A DNA stretch of 64,000 bases, taken from NCBI GenBank assembly GCA_050949415.1, contig JBMNFR010000016.1, positions 186,001-250,000 of the forward strand, in the 5' to 3' direction. The translations under genes and the position numbers were made by a program. The notes below the pieces were generated by a model. That model saw nothing but the letters and a program-made list of their open reading frames with translations, did not search any database and was not told the origin of the DNA. Position 1 is the stretch's first letter. Every line of letters starts with the position of its first letter. Positions 34,214 to 43,696 of the stretch are shown here, in pieces. Origin of the DNA: JAAZKI01 sp012799905 (GTDB taxonomy: Bacteria > Verrucomicrobiota > Lentisphaeria > Oligosphaerales > Oligosphaeraceae).

Positions 34214-35440
34214 TCAGACGAATGAGCTCATAAAGTCAATGTGGACGTGGAGCTGGGGGGCGTGCTCCTTGAGCGCCTGGGTGATTTTGGCTCTGATGGC
34301 GTCTTGGGAAAGCGGGTAGTTGCGAGGAACGAGGAGATGGAAGTGCAGGACAGGGGCGTCAACTGCGGCTGCCTCATTGTCGGCGTCGGCTGAGGCCTCA
34401 TTGTCGGCGTCAGTAGGTGCTGCGACATCGAGACTGAGGTCATAGATGACGAACTGGCGGTCAATGTCACGGACGGCTGCCTCACAGCGTTGGCGCCAGA
34501 GTCGTGTCTGCGGATCAGCAGTGGCGTAGGGGTCGCAGTGGAGGATGACGCGCACAGGCATGGTGCGGGCGATTTCGACTTCAGCGGCTTCGAGGATATT
34601 GTGCATGGCGACTAGATCGCCGTCGCGGTCGACTTCGGCATGGGCGGTGGCAAAGTAGGTGCCTGGGCCGTAGTTGTGGACGATTACGTCGTGCACGCCG
34701 CGGATGCCTGGGCAGGCAAGGAGTCGCTGGCGCAATTCGTCCACCAGGGCTGGATCGGGTCGTTCGCCAAGGAGGGGGTTGACGATGCTGCGCAAGCTGT
34801 TGATGCCGCCGACAATGACGATAATGGCGACGACAGCGCCGGCGCAGCCGTCGATGGGCAGAGTGGTGTAGTGGCCAGCGACGACGGAGAGAAGGACAAT
34901 GCCTGTGGTAAGAATGTCTGACAGGCAGTCGAAGGCGACAGCGCCAAGGGCGGCGGAGTTGATGGCGCGACTGATGCGGCGGGTGAAGAACATCAGCCAG
35001 AGTTTGGCGAGGACAGTGGCTCCATAGAGATAGGCAAGGGTGTGGGGCATGTCCACTGGCTGGGGGCGAAAGATGCGGACGACAGACTCTTTGAGGAAGT
35101 TGCCGCCGACAGCGATGATGATGACGGCGATGACCAGCCCGGTCACGTATTCCATGCGGCCGTGGCCAAAGGGATGTTCGGCGTCAGCGTGTTTGGCAGC
35201 CAATTTAAAGCCGACGACGGTGATCATCGCTGACCCGGCATCAGAGAGATTGTTAATGGCGTCAGCGGCTATGGCGATGCTGCCGCTGATGATGCCGATG
35301 ACCAGCTTGAGTCCGAAGAGCAAGAGGTTGACGGCAAGGGTGACCAGACCGCAGAGCATGCCATAGGCAAGACGGCAGGACGGGTCATCAGGTTGCTTCG
35401 AGTTGGGTACAAAAACTTTGATCAGAAATGAGCTTAGCAT
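34214..35440 (-). CDS. Cation diffusion facilitator (CDF) family efflux protein
   Basis: Exports divalent metal ions (zinc, iron, manganese or similar) in exchange for protons across the inner membrane. The 408-residue protein has six membrane segments; segment 2 carries the metal site in ADAINNLSDAGSAM (D-x3-N-x2-SD form) and segment 5 the FDCLSDILTTG site. The HPFGHGRMEY motif after segment 2 is diagnostic. The cytoplasmic C-terminal domain is long and contains a small acidic duplication DADNEASADADNEA. The start codon overlaps the stop of the upstream restriction-modification gene (ATGCTAA), so its translation is probably coupled to it. Confidence 0.9.
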   Translation of the reverse strand: MLSSFLIKVFVPNSKQPDDPSCRLAYGMLCGLVTLAVNLLLFGLKLVIGIISGSIAIAADAINNLSDAGSAMITVVGFKLAAKHADAEHPFGHGRMEYVTGLVIAVIIIAVGGNFLKESVVRIFRPQPVDMPHTLAYLYGATVLAKLWLMFFTRRISRAINSAALGAVAFDCLSDILTTGIVLLSVVAGHYTTLPIDGCAGAVVAIIVIVGGINSLRSIVNPLLGERPDPALVDELRQRLLACPGIRGVHDVIVHNYGPGTYFATAHAEVDRDGDLVAMHNILEAAEVEIARTMPVRVILHCDPYATADPQTRLWRQRCEAAVRDIDRQFVIYDLSLDVAAPTDADNEASADADNEAAAVDAPVLHFHLLVPRNYPLSQDAIRAKITQALKEHAPQLHVHIDFMSSFV

Positions 35441-38400
35441 AGGGTTTCCGCGCCTGGTATGGTAACTATTTCCTTTTCCACCTCTGCATAGAGTCCATCA
35501 ACCTGTTGTTGCAATTCCATGGTCAAACCCAGCGCGGTGACGATGCGGCAGTAGGTGGTGATGTCATCAAGTTCGAGACGCCGCTCCTGGCGATCCTTGA
35601 GCCACTTCTCGCAGACCTGATAGCCGCCGATTTGATAAGCCCAGGCGGCAGCAGGCACGGGAGCGAAGTACTGTGCGGCATTGATGTAGACCCGCTCCTC
35701 GTCGTCAGCGTAGCGCAGCCCTGTCTTTTCAACGCGATTGTTGCCGTCACCCTCGAATCGGCAGGCAGGCGGATTGAGGTCAGGCGACTTCAGCAGGTGC
35801 AGGGCAACGAGCTTCTCGCCCAAGGCGGACAGCTTGTTGAAAAGCTCTGCGTCCGAGGTGAACGGGACACGCGGAAAGTCCATCTTCAGGAACTCAGCGT
35901 ACTTGGTGCGGTAGGCGGGCGCATAGAGCACGGCATAGACGTAATGGAATATCGCTTCCGGCGTCGGCGCCTTCCCGTATGCCGCTGCGAGCGCGTCAAC
36001 GACGGCTGGGTTCAAATTCGGCTGCCGTTCGCCATATAACTCCTTCGGCTCGAACAGCATCATCGACACATAACGTCCGCCCCCGCCTTTGCTATTCTTC
36101 GGTGGCTCGGACTCCGGATACAGATAGAGGGGGAAAAGGTAGTTGACTTCCTTCAGAGAAACAGAGTGATGTTGTATGAGGGTCGTTGTGCAAAAGGCAT
36201 GCTGATAGCCAACGCCTATTTCAACGCTTCGCGTCGTGGCAAGCGCCAGATTCTCCCCGGCCAGCATGTGCTGCATGACTTCTGGACGTGGCCTGCAAAT
36301 AAAGCCGCCTGAACGCCCGGTGTAGTAGGTGCGGCGCACATCAAAGGGGCGGTAGAGAATGGACACCACTTTGTCGTGGACAGGCCCAGAATCCAGAATG
36401 TCTTTTTGTGCAAGCGTGACTTTCCAGTCTTTTGCATCCTTGCCCAACTGATAGCCGCGGCGCGCAAGTTCGGGGTCCGCTTTGGCGAAATGATTTACCG
36501 TGTGCCACATCTCTTGCGCCGTCCATTGTATGCACAGCTTGTCGCGCGCGGTGACGATGCCGACGCTGTTAAGCGGGAAAATATCGGGGATGGACTGGAA
36601 GCATTCATACATGCGAAGCAGCGACTCGTCACGCGGGATAAAGAGATAGCTGCCGGTGCGCGGCGTCAATTTACGCCATTCGGTTGTTTCAGCGTCATGC
36701 GCATCCAGCCAGTCGTATTTCGACTCGCGCGTGCCGTACAATTCAGCGTGCCGGACTGCTGCCGGGCGCTCTTTCTTCCCGCCATGCTTGATAAAGAAGG
36801 CTATGGCCACGCCTGGGCGGATGTCAAAAACATTCTTGTCCGGCGAACCGTCAGGGCAGGTTTCCTTCTTTAGGGCATTTCCATGGAGGTCCAGCACATA
36901 GATATTGTCAAAGGTCTGCATGAGACTTTGGCGCATGCCGCGGAAGGTCGGGTTGTCCAGGTAGCCGTGGTTGGTGATCATGCCGACGACGCCGCAGCCG
37001 GCCTGTTCGATTTTCCACTGCGCGAAGCGCAGGAACTTCACGTAGTCGTCCTGGAGCCATTTGGGGTTCTTCTCTCCGAGCGGCTTACCGTCAACCTGCT
37101 TGTACGTCTCTATCAACCCTCGTATCCATTCGCCGGCATTGGTCGAGTGACCGGAATAGGGGGGATTGCCGAGGATGACGAGGATTGGAGTCTGTTGTTT
37201 GACCTTTCCGGCGAGGTGGGACTCCTTGGCCAAGGCGAAGAAGCCGGGCAGGCGGCTCTGCTCCAGCTCCTCGTTGTCGAGAGTGTTGGTGAGGTAGAAC
37301 GGCATGCGTTCGTCGTCACCAAGGCGGTGGCCGAGTTCTTCAAGCAGGAAGCTCATCTTGAGGTGACCCACGGCGTAGGGCGCCATCATCAGCTCAAAGG
37401 CGTAAAAGTTCTTGAGGATGTGGCGGCGAATGAAATCGGCGCGACCGCCGGTTCCATATTTCTTCTCGAACTCGGCGACGGCAAGCGCGGCGGCGCGGGC
37501 GATGAAGGTCATGGTGCCGGCAGCGGGATCAAGCAAGGTCACGCCGTCCGAGGCGAGGCCGTCGGGCTTGTCAAAATCGGTTTTAAGTATGCCATGGAGC
37601 GAGCGCACAATGTAGCCGACAACAGGCTCCGGGGTGTAGTAGACGCCGCGCAGTTCGCGCAGCTTGGAATCGTACTCGGCCAGGAAGGTCTCGTAGAAGT
37701 GGACGATGGGGTCGCTGCCCTTGCCCTGGTGGTAGTAGCTGTCAAGGATGCCCGGGGCGTCGGCCACAGCGAGCACTTCGGCGATGTCATCCACGCACCA
37801 GGCCAGTTGCTCGGACAGATCATCCAGCGAGATAAACCGGAATAAGTCGCACAGGACGCCGATAGTGTGCGGGATGTTGTAAAAGGCCATGCGGCGGCTG
37901 AAGGCGCTGTTGGCGCGGATGCGGGCGGCGAAGAGCCCGTAGGTGATCGTCTGGGCAAAGAAGTCGGCGAACTCCTCCGGCGTCAGAGTACTGATCAAGT
38001 AGGTCTGGAAAGCCTCAAAAAAGCCGGTAAGGGGAATGCTGCGCATATCCTTCTCCACCGTGAAATTCTCGGCTTCCAGCGCGAGTTGCTCGGCAACCAC
38101 GTTTCGCAGGAAGCGCGTGCGCTTGGCCAGTTCGACGGCCAGCGTTTTCGCCGTAAAGTCTTTCGGCAGCGAGAAGCCGAGGAAGCGTTCGAGCAGCGCC
38201 TGGAGTTCGTCTATCTTTTCAATGGGCGGAGCCGTGCGCGGGCGGGTCGCGCCGGATGGCCGGGGCACCAGGACGGTCTGCACACATTCTCCGTTGCGGT
38301 AGAGCCGGAACTCAAAGAAGTTGGTCAGGAGCAGGTTCGGGAACGTCGTGCGGTAGCGGCTGAGCTGCTCCGAAGTTTCGATGGCGTCCAACCCTACGTC

Positions 38401-38646
38401 GGGTCTTTTTGCCTCGACATAGCCGATGATCCTGTCTCTGCCATTCCACAGGCGGAAGTCCGGGTTGCCGGCGTCAGTCGGCCTTGGCTGCGTGGTAACC
38501 ATGACGTCTTTGCGTCCAGTTCCTTCCGCCACGGCCTTCAGCATGGCTGCCAGCGCGGGATAGAAGCTTTCCTCGCGGGCGTCGCCCTGGTGCGCGACCG
38601 CGTGCAGCTCCTTGAAGTAGGTATTGAATGGCGTCAGGTCGCTCAT
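35434..38646 (-). CDS. Single-chain type IIG-like restriction-modification enzyme, copy 1
   Basis: 1070 residues joining nuclease, adenine methyltransferase and target recognition in one chain. The N-terminal nuclease shows the PD-(D/E)xK pattern: NPDF (Asp63) ... GYVEAK (Glu78, Lys80). The methyltransferase has motif I LLDPAAGTMTF (373-381) and motif IV ILGNPPYSG (491-499), which specify N6-adenine methylation. There is no helicase domain, unlike type ISP enzymes such as LlaBIII, although the C-terminal part resembles the type ISP specificity region. The variable block at about residues 650-850 is the probable recognition domain. The downstream paralogue (38913-42113) is nearly identical outside that block. 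Translation ends within the start of the CDF gene. Confidence 0.88.
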   Translation of the reverse strand: MSDLTPFNTYFKELHAVAHQGDAREESFYPALAAMLKAVAEGTGRKDVMVTTQPRPTDAGNPDFRLWNGRDRIIGYVEAKRPDVGLDAIETSEQLSRYRTTFPNLLLTNFFEFRLYRNGECVQTVLVPRPSGATRPRTAPPIEKIDELQALLERFLGFSLPKDFTAKTLAVELAKRTRFLRNVVAEQLALEAENFTVEKDMRSIPLTGFFEAFQTYLISTLTPEEFADFFAQTITYGLFAARIRANSAFSRRMAFYNIPHTIGVLCDLFRFISLDDLSEQLAWCVDDIAEVLAVADAPGILDSYYHQGKGSDPIVHFYETFLAEYDSKLRELRGVYYTPEPVVGYIVRSLHGILKTDFDKPDGLASDGVTLLDPAAGTMTFIARAAALAVAEFEKKYGTGGRADFIRRHILKNFYAFELMMAPYAVGHLKMSFLLEELGHRLGDDERMPFYLTNTLDNEELEQSRLPGFFALAKESHLAGKVKQQTPILVILGNPPYSGHSTNAGEWIRGLIETYKQVDGKPLGEKNPKWLQDDYVKFLRFAQWKIEQAGCGVVGMITNHGYLDNPTFRGMRQSLMQTFDNIYVLDLHGNALKKETCPDGSPDKNVFDIRPGVAIAFFIKHGGKKERPAAVRHAELYGTRESKYDWLDAHDAETTEWRKLTPRTGSYLFIPRDESLLRMYECFQSIPDIFPLNSVGIVTARDKLCIQWTAQEMWHTVNHFAKADPELARRGYQLGKDAKDWKVTLAQKDILDSGPVHDKVVSILYRPFDVRRTYYTGRSGGFICRPRPEVMQHMLAGENLALATTRSVEIGVGYQHAFCTTTLIQHHSVSLKEVNYLFPLYLYPESEPPKNSKGGGGRYVSMMLFEPKELYGERQPNLNPAVVDALAAAYGKAPTPEAIFHYVYAVLYAPAYRTKYAEFLKMDFPRVPFTSDAELFNKLSALGEKLVALHLLKSPDLNPPACRFEGDGNNRVEKTGLRYADDEERVYINAAQYFAPVPAAAWAYQIGGYQVCEKWLKDRQERRLELDDITTYCRIVTALGLTMELQQQVDGLYAEVEKEIVTIPGAETLC

Positions 38647-38665
38647 GTCATTTCCTCTCTGGCAG

Positions 38666-38728
38666 CCCAGCCCTTCCCCAGGCTAAAGCCAGGGGTTAAG
38701 CATGGTTAAGCGCCTGCGGCGCAAAAAG
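38666..38728. repeat. Double-hairpin dispersed element between the two RM genes
   Basis: CCCCAGGCTAAAGCCAGGGG, GTTAAGCATGGTTAAGCGCC, GCGGCGC, AAAAAGATTCGCTTG. It matches the copies at 13835 and 32444 but lacks their left part. Confidence 0.8.
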
Positions 38729-38799
38729 ATTCGCTTGTGATTATCATGCACTGGCTCCGACTGAAAGCCTGTGGCAGACACACGCCTTCGCTCCACCGT

Positions 38800-38914
38800 C
38801 TACTAAAGTCCACTTCCGTCCACGTCCATTGCCACTAAAGTCCACTTCTGTCCACAGTCCATCGTCTACTAATGTCCATAAAAGTCCACTTCTGTCCATT
38901 GTCCACTGTCCACT
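38800..38914. repeat. GTCCACT-type short repeats abutting the second RM gene
   Basis: Many irregular copies of GTCCACT/GTCCATT with AAA spacers (AAAGTCCACTTCTGTCC occurs three times in outline), ending in three pure heptamers at 38894-38914 that overlap the stop codon of the RM gene at 38913. The complement GTGGACA occurs as heptamers at 24593-24613. Confidence 0.75.
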
Positions 38915-41900
38915 AAAGCGTCTTTCCCGAGGCGCCTGGTATGGTAACGATTTCCTTCTCCACTTCTGCATAGAGTCCATCAACCTGCTGTTGCAATTCC
39001 ATGGTCAGACCCAGTGCGGTGACGATGCGGCAGTAGGTGGTGATGTCATCAAGTTCGAGACGCCGCTCCTGGCGATCCTTGAGCCACTTCTCGCAGACCT
39101 GGTAGCCGCCGATTTGATAAGCCCAGGCGGCAGCAGGCACGGGAGCGAAGTACTGTGCGGCATTGATGTAGACCCGCTCCTCGTCGTCAGCGTAGCGCAG
39201 CCCTGTCTTCTCAACGCGATTGTTGCCGTCACCCTCGAATCGGCAGGCGGGCGGATTGAGATCAGGCGAGTTCAGCAGGTGCAGGGCAACGAGTTTTTCG
39301 CCCAAGGCGGACAGCTTGTTGAAAAGCTCTGCGTCCGAGGTGAACGGGACACGCGGAAAGTCCATCTTCAGGAACTCGGCGTACTTGGTGCGGTAGGCGG
39401 GCGCATAGAGCACCGCGTAGACGTAATGGAAGATAGCTTCAGGCGTCGGCGCCTTCCCGTATGCCGTTGCGAGTGCGTCAACGACGGCTGAGTTCAGATT
39501 CGGCTGCCGTTCGCCATATAACTCCTTCGGCTCGAACAGCATCATCGACACATAACGTCCGCCCCCGCCTTTGTTATTCTTCGGTGGCTCGGACTCCGGG
39601 TACAGGTAGAGGGGGAAATAGTAGTTAATATCGTATGCGGCAACGGATTTATGCGTCCCGATTTCTCTGGTAACAAATGCGCCAAACTCATCCTTGTGCT
39701 GTCGAGGCGCAATCAGCGCCAAATTCTCCCCGGCCAGCATGTGCTGCATGATTTGGTGCATTGGCCTGGCCATGAAGCCGTTCGACCGTCCCGTATAATA
39801 GGTGTATCGTATATCAAAGGGACGATATAGGATTGAAGTGATGTTCGTGCGCGCAGGCCCGGAATCCAGCAAGTCTTTCTGCGCTTGGGCGACTTGCCAT
39901 GACTGCGAGTCCTTTCGACCTACCTTTTGCCTGGCCAAGTCCTCTTTCATTGTTGCAAAGCTGGTAACGTTCTGCCAGACCTCGTCCGCAGTAAATTGGA
40001 TGGTCAGCTTATCGCAGGCGGTGACGATGCCGACGCAGTTAGCCGGGAAAATATCCGATACTGCGGCAAAGTTCAGGTACTCGGCTTTCAAGGCGTCGTC
40101 ACTAGGTGCAAACAAATAGTACGGCGACGCTGGTTGCAGCGCTGTCCATCTGGTGCTGGTGTTTACATGCTTGTCCAGCCAGTCGTATTTTGACTTGCGC
40201 GTGCCGTACAATTCGGCGTGCCGGACTGCTGCTGGGTTTTTCGTCTTACCGCCACGCTTGATAAAGAAGGCTATTGCCACGCCTTGGCGGATGTCGAAAA
40301 CATTCTTGTCCGGCGAGCCGTCAGGGCAAGTTTCCCTCTTGCGTTCATTTCCATGTAGGTCCAATACATAGATATCGTCGAAGGTCTGCATGAGGCTTTG
40401 GCGCATGCCGCGGAAGGTTGGGTTGTCCAGATAGCCGTGGTTGGTGATCATGCCGACGACGCCGCAGCCGGCCTGTTCGATCTTCCACTGCGCGAAACGC
40501 AGGAACTTCACGTAGTCGTCCTGGAGCCAGTGCTTTTTTTCTCCGAAATGTCTTCCGTCCACGTATTTGTAATGTTCAACCAGGCCGGTGATCCACTCGC
40601 CCATATTTGAGGAGATGCCGGAATAGGGGGGATTGCCAAGGATGACGAGGATTGGGGTCTGCAGCTTAATCTTTCCGGCAAGGCGGGATTCCTTGGCCAA
40701 GGCGGAGAAACCTGGCAGGCGGCTCTGCTCCAGCTCCTCGTTGTCGAGAGTGTTGGTGAGATAGAACGGCATGCGTTCGTCATCACCGAGACGGTGGCCG
40801 AGTTCCTCAAGCAGGAAGCTCATCTTGAGGTGACCCACGGCGTAGGGAGCCATCATCAGTTCGAAAGCGTAAAAGTTCTTGAGGATGTGACGGCGGATGA
40901 AATCGGCGCGGCCGCCAGTTCCATATTTCTTCTCGAATTCGGCGACAGCAAGCGCGGCGGCGTGGGCGATGAAGGTCATGGTGCCGGCAGCCGGATCAAG
41001 CAAGGTCACGCCGTCTGAGGCGAGGCCATCGGGCATGCCGAAGTCAGTCTTGAGAATATTGTGGAGCGAGCGCACAATGTAGCCGACAACAGGCTCCGGG
41101 GTGTAGTAGACGCCGCGCAGTTCGCGCAGTGCCGGGTCATATTGGGTCAGGAAAGTCTCGTAGAAGTGAACGATAGGGTCGCTGCCCTTGCCTTGGTGGT
41201 AGTAGCTGTCGAGGATGCCGGGGGCGTCGGCCATGGCGAGCACTTCGGCGATGTCATCCACGCACCAGGCCAGTTGCACGGGCAGGCCATCCAGCGAGAT
41301 GAACCGGAACAAGTCTCGCAGGACGCCGATGGTGTGCGGGATGTTGAAAAAGGCCGTGCGGCGGCTGAAGGCGCCGTTGGCGCGGATGCGGGCGGCAAAA
41401 AGCCCGTAGGTAATCGTCTGGGCAAAGAAGTCGGCGAAGTCCTCCGGCGTCAGGGCGCCGAGCAAGTAGGTCTGGAAAGCCTCGAAGAAGCCGGTGAGGG
41501 GAACGTCGGGCGCCTCTTTCTCTTGCGCGATCTGCTCGGCTTCCAGCGCGAGTTGCTCGGCGACCACGTTTCGCAGGAAGCGCGTGCGCTTGGCCAGTTC
41601 GACGGCCAGCGATTTCGCCGTGAAATCTTTTGGCAGCGAGAAGTCGAGGAAGCGTTCAAGCAGCGCCTGGAGTTCGTCTGCCTTTTCAACGGGCGGAATC
41701 GTGTGCGGGCGGGGCGCGCCGGATGGCCGGGGCACCTGGACAGTCTGCACACATTCCCCGTTGCGGTAGAGCCGGAACTCGAAAAAATTAGTCAGGATCA
41801 AGTTCGGGAACGTCGTGCGGTAGCGTCTGAGCTGCTCCGAAGTTTCGACGGCGTCCAACCCTACGTCGGGTCTCTTTGCCTCGACATAGCCGATGATCTT

Positions 41901-42113
41901 GTCTCTGCCGTTCCACAGGCGGAAGTCAGGGTTGCCGGCGTCGGTTGGCCTTGGCTGCGTGGTAACTATGACGTCTTTGCGTCCAGTTCCTTCCGCCACG
42001 GCCTTCAGCATGGCTGCCAGCGCGGGGTAGAAGCTTTCCTCGCGGGCGTCACCCTGGTGCGCGACCGCGTGCAGCTCCTTGAAGTAGGTATTGAATGGCG
42101 TCTGGTCGCTCAT
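38913..42113 (-). CDS. Single-chain type IIG-like restriction-modification enzyme, copy 2
   Basis: 1066 residues, with the same order as copy 1: nuclease NPDF...GYVEAK, methyltransferase motifs LLDPAAGTMTF and ILGNPPYSG, and a C-terminal specificity region. Residues 1-640 and the last ~220 are nearly identical to copy 1 at protein and DNA level. The block between SKYDWLD and FPLYLYPESEPP differs strongly: WTALQPASPYYLFAPSDD here against WRKLTPRTGSYLFIPRDE in copy 1. The two enzymes should therefore recognise different DNA sequences. The start MSDQTPF at 42113 matches the start of copy 1; the eight residues further upstream do not. Its end (ASGKTL) also differs from copy 1. It lies 266 bases upstream of copy 1 and may share a transcript with it. 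Confidence 0.88.
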   Translation of the reverse strand: MSDQTPFNTYFKELHAVAHQGDAREESFYPALAAMLKAVAEGTGRKDVIVTTQPRPTDAGNPDFRLWNGRDKIIGYVEAKRPDVGLDAVETSEQLRRYRTTFPNLILTNFFEFRLYRNGECVQTVQVPRPSGAPRPHTIPPVEKADELQALLERFLDFSLPKDFTAKSLAVELAKRTRFLRNVVAEQLALEAEQIAQEKEAPDVPLTGFFEAFQTYLLGALTPEDFADFFAQTITYGLFAARIRANGAFSRRTAFFNIPHTIGVLRDLFRFISLDGLPVQLAWCVDDIAEVLAMADAPGILDSYYHQGKGSDPIVHFYETFLTQYDPALRELRGVYYTPEPVVGYIVRSLHNILKTDFGMPDGLASDGVTLLDPAAGTMTFIAHAAALAVAEFEKKYGTGGRADFIRRHILKNFYAFELMMAPYAVGHLKMSFLLEELGHRLGDDERMPFYLTNTLDNEELEQSRLPGFSALAKESRLAGKIKLQTPILVILGNPPYSGISSNMGEWITGLVEHYKYVDGRHFGEKKHWLQDDYVKFLRFAQWKIEQAGCGVVGMITNHGYLDNPTFRGMRQSLMQTFDDIYVLDLHGNERKRETCPDGSPDKNVFDIRQGVAIAFFIKRGGKTKNPAAVRHAELYGTRKSKYDWLDKHVNTSTRWTALQPASPYYLFAPSDDALKAEYLNFAAVSDIFPANCVGIVTACDKLTIQFTADEVWQNVTSFATMKEDLARQKVGRKDSQSWQVAQAQKDLLDSGPARTNITSILYRPFDIRYTYYTGRSNGFMARPMHQIMQHMLAGENLALIAPRQHKDEFGAFVTREIGTHKSVAAYDINYYFPLYLYPESEPPKNNKGGGGRYVSMMLFEPKELYGERQPNLNSAVVDALATAYGKAPTPEAIFHYVYAVLYAPAYRTKYAEFLKMDFPRVPFTSDAELFNKLSALGEKLVALHLLNSPDLNPPACRFEGDGNNRVEKTGLRYADDEERVYINAAQYFAPVPAAAWAYQIGGYQVCEKWLKDRQERRLELDDITTYCRIVTALGLTMELQQQVDGLYAEVEKEIVTIPGASGKTL

Positions 42114-42602
42114 GTCATTTCCTCTCAGACTGCCCAACTTGTTTTTCTATAAAAATCTGCTTTTGCTGGGCGACAGGCGTGCCGGAAATATAGCCGCTCA
42201 CAGGGTGTTACCAAGTGAAGCAAGGTTGAAATTCCCCGAGCTCAGCCATTGATATAAGACCGCCCTTGCGCGCGTGACAAATTTTGGGAGGGTGGCCCCC
42301 CTTTGGGTGGGTGGGGTCTGATTTCTAAGCCCGCTGAAAAAATAGGCTGTTGCACGCCCTTTTTCAAACGGTTTTCAACAGAATCATAGTGATTTTGTGC
42401 TGGAGTGGGATTCTGCATGCACGCTGGCATGATGCTTTCTATCTCTATCAATGGCAACCGGAGGCGCCCAGAGGATTTATGGCGACTTGAATGAGACAAG
42501 ACAAAGGAGGCGGCGCTATACGACTCAATTTTCAATCGCTGACTGATTACGTCGGACATTTGTGGATAGGATAAAGCGTGTTTGGAAGTGGCAGGTGTCA
42601 AT

Positions 42603-42640
42603 AAAAACACGCAGCCCCGGACGATGCTGCCCGGGGCTGC
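42603..42640 (-). terminator. Intrinsic terminator of the catabolic operon
   Basis: On the - strand GCAGCCCCGG, loop GCAGCATCGT, CCGGGGCTGC, then GTGTTTTTATT. It lies 35 bases past the last gene of the leftward operon 42675-51419. The rest of 42114-42602 shows only the upstream region of the RM gene and no supported feature. Confidence 0.85.
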
Positions 42641-42674
42641 ATTGGTTCAGAGAGACTATCTGCGCAGTGAAGTC

Positions 42675-43691
42675 TTATGATTTAGCCGCTGCCGCGACTT
42701 CTTCAATCGCGAGCACCTTCAACTCCGGCGCATAAGTCGTCAAGGCGTGCTTAGTGAAGGGCGACGGGGTGACGATGGTCTCTACCTCGAAGCGTTTGGC
42801 GATGCCAGCGACATGCTCGACCATTTTCCGAGTCAATTCCGGGAAGAGGCGGATGCCGGGCATGGAGCCTTCGCCGCAGGCGTAGGAGTCTTCGGAGTTG
42901 GCGCCGAAGCGTTCGACCTCACAGCCGAGCTTGGTCAGCAATTCCATCGGCGCATTGCAGTCCTGGTAGTTGCGCAGGAAGTCGCTGTTGATGAAGGTCA
43001 GCTTGCCGAGTTTGGCGGCCGAGCCCAGCTGAGCTTTGAGCAGCACTTCCGAACTGTGCAGCACGGTGATGCCGTCCATGGCGCCGTCAGTCTTGAGGAA
43101 GTCGTAGGCAGCCGGATTGGAGACTACGATGGTCTTGCAGCCTGAGGCCTTCACTGCGGCCTGGAAGCGCGTCGCGACAGCCTGGGATTCCTTGACAAAG
43201 CCGAGGATTTTGAGCACCTTGCCGCAGTCGCCGCCTTCAATGACCTTGACATTGGGAACTACGCTCAAGAAGGCTTTGGCGATTTCAGGCTGGTGGGTTT
43301 CAATGCAGGGATGGGGGTAATAGAGCATGTCACCATCGCCGCTGACCTTGAATTGCACATCCATGAATTCCTTGGCCAGTTCGCTGACCGCTGCCGGGGC
43401 GAGGCCGGCTTCAACGATGTCTTGGCGCAGAGCAAGTTTGAGGCCGACTTCGTCGTATGAGCTGACGCAGTGCTTGCGGCAGGCGCCGCTGAGATCAGCT
43501 TGGTAGAAGGTGCGGATGTAATCGGGGTTGGTCAGCGCGGCCTTGTCCATACGGATACGGTCGGCGATGAGAGCATGGCCGCGGGGGGTGTCGGCTTCCT
43601 TGCCGGTGGCAGCGGCGAGCGTTGCCAGATGTCGGCACATGAAACAGAAGCGGCAGGCATTGATGACATCAAGATATTTTTCCATATTCAT
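42675..43691 (-). CDS. Iron-sulfur (CCG-type) oxidoreductase subunit
   Basis: 338 residues of the GlcF/GlpC/HdrD type. The N-terminal CRFCFMC (C-x2-C-x2-C) with a later GACRKHC binds an iron-sulfur cluster; the usual second cluster motif is missing, so this is a reduced version. A CCG-like segment occurs as HPCIETHQPEIA...GGDCGKVLKILG. Such proteins accept electrons from a flavin subunit that oxidises glycolate, lactate or glycerol phosphate; here the flavoprotein gene lies immediately upstream, 5 bases away. The ATG at 43691 is chosen because AAGGAG lies 10 bases before it; the GTG at 43700 is only one base after AAGGAG and would overlap the upstream stop. Last gene of the operon. Confidence 0.8.
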   Translation of the reverse strand: MNMEKYLDVINACRFCFMCRHLATLAAATGKEADTPRGHALIADRIRMDKAALTNPDYIRTFYQADLSGACRKHCVSSYDEVGLKLALRQDIVEAGLAPAAVSELAKEFMDVQFKVSGDGDMLYYPHPCIETHQPEIAKAFLSVVPNVKVIEGGDCGKVLKILGFVKESQAVATRFQAAVKASGCKTIVVSNPAAYDFLKTDGAMDGITVLHSSEVLLKAQLGSAAKLGKLTFINSDFLRNYQDCNAPMELLTKLGCEVERFGANSEDSYACGEGSMPGIRLFPELTRKMVEHVAGIAKRFEVETIVTPSPFTKHALTTYAPELKVLAIEEVAAAAKS

Positions 43692-43696
43692 AGTGA

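Noticed and set aside
36883..37845. Long + strand open frame (320 residues) inside RM copy 1, and a similar 363-residue one at 41061-42152 in copy 2
   Set aside because: They are antisense to well-conserved restriction-modification genes with clear motifs; the openness comes from GC-rich codon bias on the other strand.
42242..42610. 122-residue - strand open frame before the operon terminator
   Set aside because: Starts within the terminator region, has no ribosome site, low-complexity composition and no recognisable domain.
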